Of a stretch of DNA of 64,000 nucleotides, positions 36,963 to 47,814 are shown piece after piece (position 1 is the first letter of the stretch; every line of letters begins with the position of its first letter). The position numbers were made by a program, and so were the translations under genes. The stretch spans positions 18,341,584 through 18,405,583 of the forward strand of contig NC_133300.1 in NCBI RefSeq assembly GCF_005239225.2. The letters are read 5' to 3'. The notes under the pieces are model-generated. The model did not search any database. It was not told the origin of the DNA and saw nothing but the letters and a program-made list of their open reading frames with translations. The stretch is from Populus alba (lineage: Eukaryota > Streptophyta > Magnoliopsida > Malpighiales > Salicaceae).

Positions 36963-38135
36963 ACTCATGTTTTTTATTAATTTAGTCAGAGCAATCTTTG
37001 GAAAGAGTAATAATTTTTGTTTTTAAATATTTTTTAAAATATATTTAATGTAAAAAAAAAAACATTAATTAATATTATTTTTTTAGTTTCTTATCATATT
37101 TTTAATTTTTTAATATTAAAAATAATTTTTTTAATAAATTTTCAATAAAATATATTTTTAAAAAATAAAATAAGAAGCAAAAATATCCATCCACCCATAA
37201 TTAAAGGTGATTTGACATCCTCCAAACGTTACATATTATATTATATTATATCATATCACATGATACAAACAGGCATGATATTTATCCTGTAATTTAAAAT
37301 AATAAAAGAATTGATGTAAAGTTAGCATGCCACCTTCTGACGAAACTTCCCTAACATTAGCTAGAAAGGTGCTAAAAATATTATAAGTTGTTCAAATACT
37401 AAAAAAAACACGCACTTACATTCAATATACTCTCACTAACATTATTCGTATATATACATACTTTTTGAGCGCTCTATGTTAGAAAATATAAAGTGTATAT
37501 ATATATATCTGTGTGAGGCCTTTCATATATGCTAACGTTGGTATGCTAACTTGTTTAACTTAAAAATTCATATCAGATTTATATATCAAAATCACTCAAA
37601 AACTCATATTAGATTTATATTTCAAAATTATATAATGAAAAATCAAATATATAGACGAATCATATTTATTTCAGATACAATATTATTCTTTTAATAATTC
37701 AAAATACTTTTATATAATATTTATAATAATTACTTTCATATCACACAACATATCCACATACACATATTTCATAAAGTATAATACTTACAAGATATATTTC
37801 ATGCTCATTTACATATATTAAACAAATACTTCCTAAACTTTACTTATACCAAATACTTATGCTTAAGTATTTCCAATAAATATTAATACTCAAATACATG
37901 TATTATACAAATACTTTCAAAGATATACTTGTATCAAATATCCACACACACAAGTATTTCCTCACATTACGTATACCACATATATTATATTCAAGAATAT
38001 TCTTATATCAAATATTATCACACATGTATGAAAAACACATATATTATATATAGTATATCCAATGATATATTTATATCAAATATTCACATACATATATATT
38101 TCCTCACATGTATATCAACATAACAATAGAAAGAG
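36962..38135. repeat. block C, copy 1, with minisatellite
   Basis: AT-rich block shared with 43,885-44,575 and in part with 44,580-44,960. It contains a short NB-ARC-derived piece at 37,322-37,376 (listed separately). From about 37,900 to 38,120 there is a degenerate minisatellite of roughly 75-bp units around TCAAATAT.CACACA and ACATATATTATAT. No genuine coding sequence. Confidence 0.65.
37322..37376 (-). pseudogene. NB-ARC fragment, copy 1
   Basis: The minus strand encodes TFLANVREVSS-like residues, the segment just after the P-loop of TNL NB-ARC domains. It stops abruptly at AGCACC, where the sequence changes to TATTTTTAGCACC. The 44,146-44,200 copy breaks at exactly the same base. Confidence 0.6.
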
Positions 38136-38139
38136 TTCA

Positions 38140-38377
38140 AGAAAACAAAAAGGAATCACAACAAGAAGAGAAGGATCCTAAGCTCCGCATCTTACGAGGA
38201 TTTAAAAAAAAAATAGATTATAGGGTTTTAACAAAACCAGGTTACAGGGTTTTAATAAAAACAAATTACGAGATTTTAACAAACTAGGCAACAAGGTTTT
38301 AACCAAACCAGGCTTTAGGGTTTGAATAAAAAAACAAATTACGAGGTTTTAACAAAACCGGGCTCTGATACCACCAT
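38140..38377 (-). mobile_element. retrotransposon leader with tRNA-Met primer-binding site
   Basis: On the minus strand TGGTATCAGAGC (38,362-38,373) matches the 3' end of initiator tRNA-Met. It begins four bases after the LTR end, the usual place for a primer-binding site. The leader that follows has four imperfect repeats of a unit with TTTTAACAAAACCAGG or AAACAAATTACGAG. It is cut off near 38,140, so the internal coding region is gone. Confidence 0.75.
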
Positions 38378-41300
38378 TGTCACGACCCGAATCCCATGTC
38401 CATGATCGGCAACGTAGTAGCGGTGTTGAAAGGACATCTCATCTACGCTAAGCCTCAGAACGAGCATATCAAAAGAATAGTTTATTCAAAAATACGCAGC
38501 ATTTTATAATCTTCAGAAATATTATATTATTCAAAACTGATAAAACCAAAAGATAGTTTAAAACTCCTCATTAGTAATTAAAACAAAAACAATAATCCAT
38601 AATACCCATTACATTGTCAAAATTCAAACTTAATTAAAACAAGGTAATAGTGGAGCGTCTAAGACATCGAATCAAAACTAAAAGGAAAGCCTCACAAAAC
38701 AAGCAAGGCATACAGACCAAAATTGAAGAAGCGGAAACATTCAACAAAGTCCAACTACTATCAGAAACTAAGAACCTAAAATAATATTAAGAATGAGGGG
38801 TGAGTTCAACCAACTCAGTGAGTGAATAATATTTAATATACATTTTAGATATTTTAGATATTAATAGTTTGCAAGATGATTTATCTTGATATATATATAC
38901 ATACTAAACATATTATCATAATGTAGTGGAATACATGTCAGAGATCAGATGACACCCGAAGGTGACCAGATGACACTCAAAAGTGACCAGACGACACCCG
39001 AAGGTGACCATTGTGGGATGATCAGTCGCCACAAGCTGGTGTCTCTCTCACCAGCTAGGTATACAGAATACTATGTAAACATAGGCTAACTACTCTCCGT
39101 TAGCGTGACCACTGTGGGATGATCAGTCGCCACAAGCTGGTGTCTCTCTCACCAGCTAGGTATACAGAATACTATGTGAACATAGACTAACTACTCTCCG
39201 TTAGCATGGAGTTACTGGTAAGTCCTATATCAAGGCATAATAGATATTTACAGAATCATCAAAGAAACGTATATCATATCAAATAGAATTTAGTTCGATA
39301 AATTGCGAGTGCAAATTCAAGAATAAATGAGTACTTGGAAAATAAAGCAACATATATAGATATTCAAGAAATTAACTAGTTGTACTCATTGTATAATCAA
39401 CATACACATTTATTTATAATATATGCATATTAAAGATTATCCCACTCACCTGAAAAATATAAAACTAAAAGGAATATCAGATGAAAGATCCGAAAAACCT
39501 ATTCAGGATCGTTAGAAGAACCTACAATAAATATACGAAACATACTCAAAAACAACTCAAAGCAACACAATTAAAAGATTTCAATGCATAAAAGAAAACC
39601 AAGTTTAGTCTCCTACATTTAGGGACTAAAACGACAATTATCCAAAACAGGGACCAAAACGTAATTTTACAAAAACTGGACCAAACTATAAATACATAAC
39701 CATACTGAAATTTCACCCATAAACCATCCTCAATTATGTCTAGAATGAATCAGGGACCAAACTGTAATTTTATAAAGTTTAGGGACTAAAATGTAAATTC
39801 CCAAAATTGAGGGACCAGACTAAAATATTCCAAGTCAATTATCAAACTGAGATTCATCATCATTAACCTCATAATAATAGTGTCCAGAATCTCAAAATAC
39901 ATTTAGAGGTCAAATTGTAATTTTTTCAATGTTTAGGGACTAAACTGAAATTTTCATAAATCAAGGACCAAAATAAAATTTGGTCATCTTCAACCTCAAG
40001 ACTATTATGTCCAGATTTTCCAGCAAGGTAAAAATGAATTTCTTAACCCCACAAGAATTAATTTAAACAAATCAACTCATAAATTCTTATTTCTAACAAC
40101 ATACTAATTAATCACCTAATATTAAATTAACCCTTAATAATCATAAATCAATCTTAACAACATAAACTTCTAAGCCTTATAAACCCTAATCTCTTCTTTA
40201 ATTATTCCATAAACAAACTATAATCAAAAGTAATATGAAAGAGAATCACTTATTTGCTACTTCACCTTTCTTGAACTGAAAACTCAAGATAAAAAACTAA
40301 AATCTTAGATTTGAGGAGGGGAGGGTCACGACGGCTACAAGAATTAGAAGAGAGAAAAGTAATTCTCTTGCAACTTTTCCTTAAATGCCTAGGTTAACTT
40401 AGGTTGGGTTTGGGCTGACTTGAGCTTAGGTTTGGGTCTTACAGCCATAGCCTCGGAAATCTCTTACGATTTTCCTAGCTCCCTGGAAATTCTTGTCGAG
40501 CAAGTTCTTAAAACAAATCATGCATCGGTAATCAGCTGTTTTCCTTAAAGTTGGCCGAGACATTTACCAATGAGAACTTGTCCCAATAACTGGCAAGAAA
40601 CCTCAAGTGAGGTATTTCGTAACCCTATATGTTTTTGAATTAACTAGTTAATTTTCTTAAAAACTCAAAATTTAACGGTTTTCCCGAAATCTAATCTATA
40701 ATAAAACAACTAATAAAATTGGTAATAATTCACTAAATAACCCTTAATTATTCATCAAACTAATATGTAAAAGCTAATATTACAGCTAGGGACTAATATG
40801 GAATTTATCATATTTTTAGGGCTAAATTGTAACTTTTTTCAAATTGGAGGACCAAATTGAAAGTGTTAAATTTTCTTATCTATACAGTAATTCTGTCATA
40901 ATTCATATGTTATTCTTTTCAGAATCTCGGAATATGCTCCAGGGATCAATTTGTAATTTTTCAAAGTTTGGGGACTAAATTGTAATTTTCGTAAATTGAG
41001 GGACCAAATTGAATTTTTGTCATCTTCAACCTCCAAACCAGAATTTCAACAGAAACCTACTGTTCTCCCCTGATTTCTAACTCAAAATTCACCATTCAAA
41101 CAAAACTATAACTCAAAATCATCACAATCTTCCATAATCAACTAAATAATCAATTAACCACAACAATCAACCCCTAACATTCAATTTAATTCATCAATTA
41201 AACCCAAAACACAAATTTTCAAAACCCTAACATTCATCAAAACCGAAAATTAAACTTCAATAACACATATTTATACATTTAACAATCTAAATCTTATTTT

Positions 41301-41523
41301 TAAACTTATTTCCTTCCAATTTCTTTCTTTTTCCCTTATTTTCCCTTCCCTTCTCTTCTTCCTCCCTTCTCTCTCACGGTTTGTTCTTTAAATTTTCAGA
41401 TCCATCTTTCTTTTCTTTCTTTTTTTCTATTTATATTTATCAACTATTTATCCAATTACTACTATACCCCTCATTTAATTTGTTCCTACATCTAAGCCTA
41501 TCTCTTTAACTCAAAACATTACA
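38378..41523 (-). mobile_element. long LTR (3,146 bp) of a Ty3-like element
   Basis: Plus-strand ends are TGTCACGACC and AAACATTACA, giving TG...CA termini with a short TGT/ACA inverted repeat. The primer-binding site lies just outside the left end, so the element reads on the minus strand. The interior has repeated GGGACTAAATTGTAATTTT-type phrases, three 21-bp CCAGATGACACCCGAAGGTGA repeats and two 103-bp repeats. No coding frames; the second LTR and gag-pol are absent. It replaced the left end of GFA unit 4, whose homology starts at 41,529. Ty3 assignment is inference from LTR size and primer. Confidence 0.75.
38940..39210. repeat. nested tandem repeats inside the LTR
   Basis: Three units of about 21 bp (CCAGATGACACCCGAAGGTG and variants; 38,945-39,010) are followed by two units of 103 bp. 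Each 103-bp unit contains GATGATCAGTCGCCACAAGC, a CTGGTGTCTCTCTCACCAG hairpin and ACTACTCTCCGTTAGC. The hairpin is a perfect inverted repeat, CTGGTG/CACCAG. Confidence 0.85.
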
Positions 41524-43098
41524 CCCGTAGAATGAACCCAAAAAAGAGCCTCCAGTATATACACAGAGACACACATTCTCAGACAGCTGAAAGCAGCATT
41601 TGTTGCCAGCACGAGGCTTGAGCAACAGTCCTACAGCCAGAAAAATTGACTTTTTTTTTTCTTCAGGTAAATCCCTTTGCTTCTCTTCTTATCGATGTTA
41701 ATGATAATCTTGTGTTATATCATGTGTTGTTTCTCTGTCTGCTAAATTCAGTTACATCTATTGTGGTTTGGAATTTATAGATACTAAAGATGTTAGTTTA
41801 TCCTGGCAACTATATATGTTGGAGTTTAGATCAACAAAGTGCTGAGAAAGTATTTGTGGGTTCGATTCAATAAAGAAGATTTAGAAGGACCAAGTTGGTG
41901 ATGTAGGAGGACTGTTACTGCTTTAGGCAATGGAAAGAAATGCATGATCTATTGAAGTGTGTTTCTAATAAGAAGAAAAGTATTAGTGTTTGATTGATGC
42001 ATGCATGATCAGATGGAGGGTTGGAGATCAGGTATTCGTTCATAACAGGGGGACTTGTTGTAGCTTAGTTTTCAAAGCTGCTACTAGGGAGCTACAGTGG
42101 GATTTTGAGCTGGGGTTTGATGGGGTATTTGAAGACGGGGATCTTTTTCTAGCTGTTTTAGGTCAGTACAGTAGATTGGTGAATGTTTCTTAGACCGAGG
42201 TTGGTCGAAGGGTGTGTCAATAGGTGCAAGGGAGGATGGAGCTGGCTCTTGGAAAAGCACTAGTAGTGATCGGAAAGTCTCTCATCTGAGGTAGGTGATG
42301 GGTGAAGGAACTTGTTGCGACAAGTGTTTGATGTGGTGAAGAAGAAAAGGGAACTGATATTTAGTTATATTGAGGGCGGAGGGAGGATGACATCATGGGA
42401 TTTGACATTCAAAGGGTTTCAAATAATTGTTGAACGAAATAGACTGAAATCTAATGAATCTAATGGATTTCTTTCAGCCAATATGAAGTGTGTTGATAAT
42501 GGGTATTGAAAAGTTCTAGGTGGATATCGGCGCATCCAAGACCCAATCATTTCTCACTTCTGCATGTTTAAGGATGCTGAAAACAATGGCCATTAGACCT
42601 CATTTCTCTTTCCATCTTCCCATTTTCTTAGTTTTTCTCTTATTGTAATCGGTGTTGAACGAAGTTTTCTAAAAACTTGGTTTCCTTCTTGTTTCCATTA
42701 ACCAATTTCCACCTGATCTGGCTTAAGCAGTTGTTTCTAATGAGTTCTCAATGTTTAGCAGAAATTATGCTTGCTTGTTGGATATTATACATAAAAACTC
42801 AAACTTTGTCCCGCCATCATTATTTGCAAGCTTATAAACAATTTCATATAATTTGAAGCAAATTCTAGTGAAAGCAAATTCAAGTGAAAGCAAATTCCAT
42901 GTTCTCACAATATGGCTCATACCTGCATTTCTCAGGAGAGAGTATTTCAGCTGACACATTTTTCAGTCTGGGGACTCTATCTCTGAATACTTGCTATCCC
43001 ATTGCTGACTGCTATGTAATGTTTGCATATTTGTTAATTGATTGCAGCCACCGGATTCATCCAGGAGAAGCCACCATTTCCAACCAGTGCTTTCGTGA

Positions 43099-43512
43099 AT
43101 GGAATCAGATATGGTAATGCATCATGGAGGATGTCATTGCAGGAGAGTAAGGTGGCGAATCCAAGCACCAAGCAGTGTTGTAGCTTTGAACTGCAACTGT
43201 TCTGTTTGTTCCATGAGGGCTGGCATTCAGTTCATTGTCCCTTCTGAAAAGTTTGAGCTTCTAGGAGATTCCAAAGAATGTCTTACAACCTACACTTTTG
43301 GCACGCATACAGCAAAGCACACATTCTGTAAGTTCTGTGGCATAACTTCGTTTTACGTTCCACGAGCAGATCCAGATGGGTTTTCAATTACTGTCAGTTG
43401 TGTTGACCCTGGGACTCTCACTCATGTTGAGATTAAGCACTTTGATGGACAGAATTGGGAAAGGTCATACAATCAGGCATTTGCTTCATGCTCCCAAGGT
43501 GCTGGCTGCTGA
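43099..43512 (+). CDS. GFA/CENP-V domain protein, tandem copy 4
   Basis: 137-residue GFA-family protein with the seven zinc cysteines conserved. Closest to copy 2 (MVMHxGG, ALNCNCS.CSM, GFSITVSCVDP). Private changes are I21 for V, V36, AGIQF for the SSIQF of copy 2, an extra cysteine at position 61 (KECLTTY for KEFLTTY), RADPDG, and A for T in the SYNQAFASC tail. The free Cys61 is not a family ligand. Intact, with the same exon arrangement as the others and the same 3'UTR ending in AATAAA motifs. Confidence 0.9.
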   Translation: MESDMVMHHGGCHCRRVRWRIQAPSSVVALNCNCSVCSMRAGIQFIVPSEKFELLGDSKECLTTYTFGTHTAKHTFCKFCGITSFYVPRADPDGFSITVSCVDPGTLTHVEIKHFDGQNWERSYNQAFASCSQGAGC

Positions 43513-43696
43513 AGTGTCGTTCTTTCTACCACCACTCTCCTCGCCTTCCCTCCCTAAAGTAGTACAATATTATGGAAAAACCTTTGTGATATCGCTCTTT
43601 GGAACATTCTCAAAGTTGGAAAATAAAATTGCTATGTTAGCTAATTGATTGGTTATACGTGTAGCTAATTGATTGGTTACTTGTGCTATTGACTGT

Positions 43697-43885
43697 TCAT
43701 GTTTTAATAAAGACTTTGTTCATCCTTAATGAGGTACAAGCCTGAGCACTTGCAAATTTCAGATTTGAAGGAAGTTCCCCGAGTGATTGAAGCCTCTTGC
43801 AATCATCCAAATATAGATATTCAAGATTGGAAGGTTCATGGATACTTGCAGGTAGGCTAGTAAAGTTGTTGAAACTCACGTTTTT
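43697..43885 (-). pseudogene. TNL 3' LRR remnant (unit 4)
   Basis: The minus-strand frame reads FNNFTSLPASIHEPSNLEYL, then YLDDCKRLQSLGELPSNLKF, then CTSL, with the same stop as in unit 2. The homology to the TNL stops at the breakpoint shared with unit 3. Only the last one to two LRRs survive. Confidence 0.8.
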
Positions 43886-44960
43886 TTATTAATTTAGTCA
43901 GAGCAATCTTCTAGTTTTGAAAGTGTAATAATTTTTGTTTTTAAATATTTTTTTAATTTAATGTAAAAAAAACATCAATTAATATTTTTTTAGTTCTTAT
44001 CATTTTAATTTTTTTAAAAATAATTTTTTTGTAAAACAAGAGGCAAAAATATTCATTCCACCATAATTAAAGGTGATTTGATCATATGATACAAACAGGC
44101 ATGATATTTATCCTATAATTTAAAATAATAAAAGAATTGATGTAAAGTTAGCATGCCACCTTTTGACAAAACTTCCCTAACATTAGCTAGAAAGGTGCTA
44201 AAAATATTATAAGTTGTTCAAATACAAAAAAAAAAACACATACTTATATCCAAAAATCTCTCATTAACATTATTCGTACATATATATATTTTTTTTTTTT
44301 GACATCAGTGTTTTGTTACTTATGGGTGTTATACAAATACTTTCAAAGATATACTTATATCAAATATCCACACACACAAGTATTTCCTCACATGTATACA
44401 AAACACGTATACCACATATATTATATCCAAGAATATTCTTATATCAAATATTATCACACATGTATTAAAAACACATATTATATATAGTATATCCAATGAT
44501 ATATTTATATCAAATATTCACATACATATATATTTCCTCACATGTATATCAACATAACAATAGAAAGAGTTCAAGAAGACATGTATTAATTTAGTCAAAG
44601 CAATCTTCTAGTTTTGAAAGTGTAATGATTTGTTTTTTAAATATATTTAATGTGAAAAAAAATCAATTAATATTTTTTTTTAGTTTCTTATCATATTTTT
44701 AATTTTTTGATATTAAAAATAATTTTTTTAATAAATTTTCAATAAAATATATTTTTAAAAAATTAAAACAAGAAACAAAAATATCCATCCATCATAATTA
44801 AAGGTGATTTAACATTCTCCAAACATTACATATCATATCATATCATACAAACAGGCATGATATTTATCCTGTAATTTAAAATAATAAAAGAGTTGATGTA
44901 AAGTTAGCATGCCACCTTTTGACGAAACTTCCCTAACATTAGCTAGAAAGGTGCTACCCT
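43885..44960. repeat. block C, copies 2 and 3
   Basis: 43,885-44,575 repeats 36,962-38,135 with a large internal deletion. 44,580-44,960 repeats its first half again, starting with ATTAATTTAGTCA.AGCAATCTTCTAG. Both include the NB-ARC-derived sequence and the ACAAACAGGCATGATATTTA landmark. The minisatellite near 44,330-44,560 corresponds to that at 37.9-38.1 kb. Confidence 0.7.
44146..44200 (-). pseudogene. NB-ARC fragment, copy 2
   Basis: Same minus-strand TFLANVREV-like segment as at 37,322-37,376, with the identical chimeric junction to AT-rich sequence on its 5' side. Confidence 0.6.
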
Positions 44961-45125
44961 CAAATCGGTGTGACGTTCGATTGTAGTAAGCTCGTGCAAG
45001 AGTTGTCTTTCCTATTCCTCCCATCCCACAAATCTCTATGATGCGAACACCATTAGACCCTAGATAGTGCAGGGCTCAGTATACTCAGTATGCTTTGCAC
45101 AATATCTTGTATAAAGTTTGATTCA
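44895..45125 (-). pseudogene. TNL NB-ARC P-loop fragment
   Basis: The minus strand encodes GSNGVRIIEICGMGGIGKTT followed by LARAYYNRTSHRFEGSTF and LANVREVSSKG, with the intact P-loop GMGGIGKTT. Just upstream, in another frame, NFIQDIVQSILSILSP matches the TIR-NB linker. The frame change implies a deletion of the residues that normally lie between them. Downstream it degrades into non-coding sequence after LTLHQLF. No RNBS, GLPL or MHD motifs remain. Confidence 0.8.
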
Positions 45126-45129
45126 TGCC

Positions 45130-46245
45130 TATAAACTGGAAGGATGAATAATAAAGTTTCGAGTCGTAATAAATTATGAAGGAAAAAAATAAATCAGTGT
45201 TCGTCTACATATTACAATTAAAAAAAAATGGCATATGACATCATGTGTCATACTTGGAAGAAGGGGAGGTCATGCTAATGCAGAAAATATAAGCGTGCAT
45301 CTCTTAGTGCATAGATTTATACAGACATGTACTATTTAAAGGATAGACAGAAGGGCTTAAACTTATAAAATTCTGGAAATTTTTGCAGTAACTGATATCT
45401 GCCAAAGTTTGAGTCTTTCCCAACTGAAATTGTAGTTCTGATATTTGTGATTGTTTGAAAATGAGTTGGTTTTCAAGCAAACCCAGTGAATTTTCTTACA
45501 GTTTTTTTTTCAGACAGATGACTTGAGATAAATAGATAAACTGAAAGAGAAAGAGTTGCATTCAACATCTTACGGCTTGTTTTTCAAAGTCAATGACTGC
45601 TGGGCTGCTGGCCATGTTGAAAATGTTATACTTTTGAAAAATCAAATGAAAATTGTTTTTTAAAGTATTTTTTATTTTAAAATATATTAAAATAATTTGT
45701 TTTATTTTTAAAATTTTAATTTTGATATCAGTATTATAAAATAAATAATTTATAATAAAAATAAAATTTAAAATTTTATAAAAAAAATGTTATAATCACA
45801 AAAACAAGCAATCATATAGATTATATTTTTTTAAGAGATTTTAAAAATAAATGAAACCAGAAAAAAACTAAGCATGTATATCTTTGCCTTAATTTTCCTT
45901 TTCTAAATATTGTTTAGTGACAAAATTTACCATGTAAAAAGTCCTCCAACTTTTATCCTTTTTTTTATTTCTTTGTGCCCATGCTTATTTCATTTTGAGT
46001 GATTTTTAGAATATTTTTTTGATAGAAAAATATCTCAAAAATAAAATTTAATTGATATCTTTTCAACTCAAACATGTACTTGTTATCAGTGAAAATGGTG
46101 ACAAATTCAAGGAAAGTGTAATGCTTCTTTACCATCAAAACTCAAAGCCATACTATGAGTTCAGAACTTCATCAGATGCCTTGATTTAAAGTATTGGCTT
46201 TCAATGTTACATGACTGAAGATGAAATTCTTTAGAAGTTCACATT
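45130..46245. other. intergenic DNA, no gene recognised
   Basis: AT-rich sequence. A palindromic TTTAAAGTATTTTTTATTTT / AAAATTTT-type segment at about 45,655-45,800 resembles the small TIR elements seen elsewhere in this window. Nothing else was recognised. Confidence 0.5.
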
Positions 46246-46553
46246 ACTTGCAGTTCTATCTAGGTTGTTGCCTCTCAGACCTTTTAAATAGAAAAAAAAT
46301 AAAGAAGGGATAAAAAAAATATATCACAATCTGAATCTCAAATTTATGACTAGCAATGTAGGAGTGGTGTCGAAATGACATTATATCTATACTAAGCCTC
46401 AGAACAAACATATCAAAAAAACAAATTATTTGAAAATACACAACATTTCATAAACCTTAAAAAATATTATATTATATTATATTACTTACAGGTCTAACTA
46501 GGTGCCTCTCAGACCTTTTAAATAGAGAAAAAAATAAAGAAGGAATAAAAAAA
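46246..46553. repeat. LTR fragment bracketed by about 70-bp direct repeats
   Basis: 46,340-46,480 matches the left end of the long LTR (compare CTAAGCCTCAGAAC.A.CATATC at about 38,448). On either side lie 46,246-46,320 and 46,484-46,553, which share TGCCTCTCAGACCTTTTAAA and AAATAAAGAAGG. These look like a duplication of flanking DNA around an old LTR fragment. Confidence 0.6.
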
Positions 46554-46554
46554 A

Positions 46555-47140
46555 ATGACGATCATATATACCTTTATCCCCTCCAAAGTCGTTCAACCTT
46601 GCTACAGCACATATCAAGTTTAATAAGTTCCTCTGAATGGACAGTGGCAAGTTCTTGAAAGGATATTCATGCCATTTGAGAATCCGTGACTCATTACAAA
46701 GCTATTAAAGTCTACACACATTAGGGAATACTGATGATCTTAATGTGCATGTCCTGTTGCTGGTAATTCTGGGTTTATCTCTTCAATATCTTCTGTTCCC
46801 TAACCATTAAACATACAATTCCAACAAGCTAAGAATGTAAAACAACAGGGAAAATATAGTGAAGCTCTCGTGCCTTACAGTGAGAGGGATGCTCTGTATT
46901 TATATTGGTGGCTAACGTTATGCACTTGTCTAGTCTAAGGAATATACAAGGAAAGCATATAATAGACTCCTACAATCAAGGTGCAATTACAATGGCTGAT
47001 ATGTCGTGATCTGTAATAACAGCAATTACACACTTGCTGATTTGGTGTGATCTGCAACGGTCATTTCCATAATAGAATGCAAGGAATGGTTTTATGTGAT
47101 GTCTTTCAGTGTATTTCATGTCTAGGCAAGGCAGATATCC
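46555..47140. other. intergenic DNA, nothing recognised
   Basis: No coding frame of note and no repeat match to the rest of the window was noticed. Confidence 0.5.
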
Positions 47141-47225
47141 TTACAGAGCCATAGCCTCTGAAATCTCTTACGATTTTCCTGGCTCCCTGGAAATTGTCCC
47201 AATAACTGGCAAGAAACCTCAGGTG
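47141..47225. repeat. segment shared with the LTR interior
   Basis: CATAGCCTC.GAAATCTCTTA, CGATTTTCCT and AATAACTGGCAAGAAACCTC also occur at 40,443-40,614 inside the long LTR. The LTR version is longer by about 95 bp in the middle; the shorter version could arise by deletion near the repeated word TTGTC. Confidence 0.75.
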
Positions 47226-47814
47226 TCACACATTTCTGTTCTACAGTTTTGTCCTTCCCTTAAAAAACATGCAATATCTGTGAAAATTTTCTTTCCATAC
47301 CCTCTAATCCATTAAAACTTGTTGACTTTTATCCAAGAGTTCTTTTCCTGGATTTTCTTTCATTCTTGCTAGAGAGGGACTTAAACATCCATGAGTTAAC
47401 GATATAAGGATTGATTTGCAAGGAATTTTAATATAGAGGTTAAAATGATTAACATTTAGAACTTAGAGGATCATATAAGTAATTTGCTTGAAAAAAGGTT
47501 GACTACATGGAGCCAGTCTTTTCTTTTCGTTGCATCTTATTGTAAATTCTATTTCGTTTCATCCAAAATAACTGAAATATCTCATTCAAATTTAAAATAC
47601 AAAACAAATTGGAACATATTTTATTTTGTTCAAAATCTTGCCCTATTCCAGAAATACCATCTAAATTCCGGCTAGAATATTCTGGTTCCATTCTGCACAT
47701 TATGTTCCTGTCGAATAATATTTTTTTTGGTTTTTTTTTTTTTTTTGAAAAAATGTTGCAGTTTTATGATGTCCATCATATTTACAACCCGGTAATCATC
47801 AATTGATGAATATT

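Larger units (their letters stand above)
41529..43885 (+). repeat. GFA duplication unit 4
   Basis: Direct copy of the GFA segment. Homology begins at TAGAATGAACCC, just right of the LTR end, so the 5' part and block B present before units 2 and 3 were lost or displaced. The intron is about 1.38 kb (donor 41,667; AG 43,046-43,047). Confidence 0.85.

Noticed and set aside
37929..38123. 64-codon frame rich in Tyr/Ile/Ser/His
   Set aside because: Product of the AT-rich minisatellite of block C; a similar frame at 44,299-44,487 arises from the other copy.
38940..39210. Possible CRISPR-like array
   Set aside because: Two 103-bp and three 21-bp units with no spacers, inside a plant LTR; ordinary tandem repeats.
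47109..47315. 68-codon frame upstream of the GDSL pseudogene as its first exon
   Set aside because: It has no GDS motif or signal peptide, and its central part is shared with the LTR interior.
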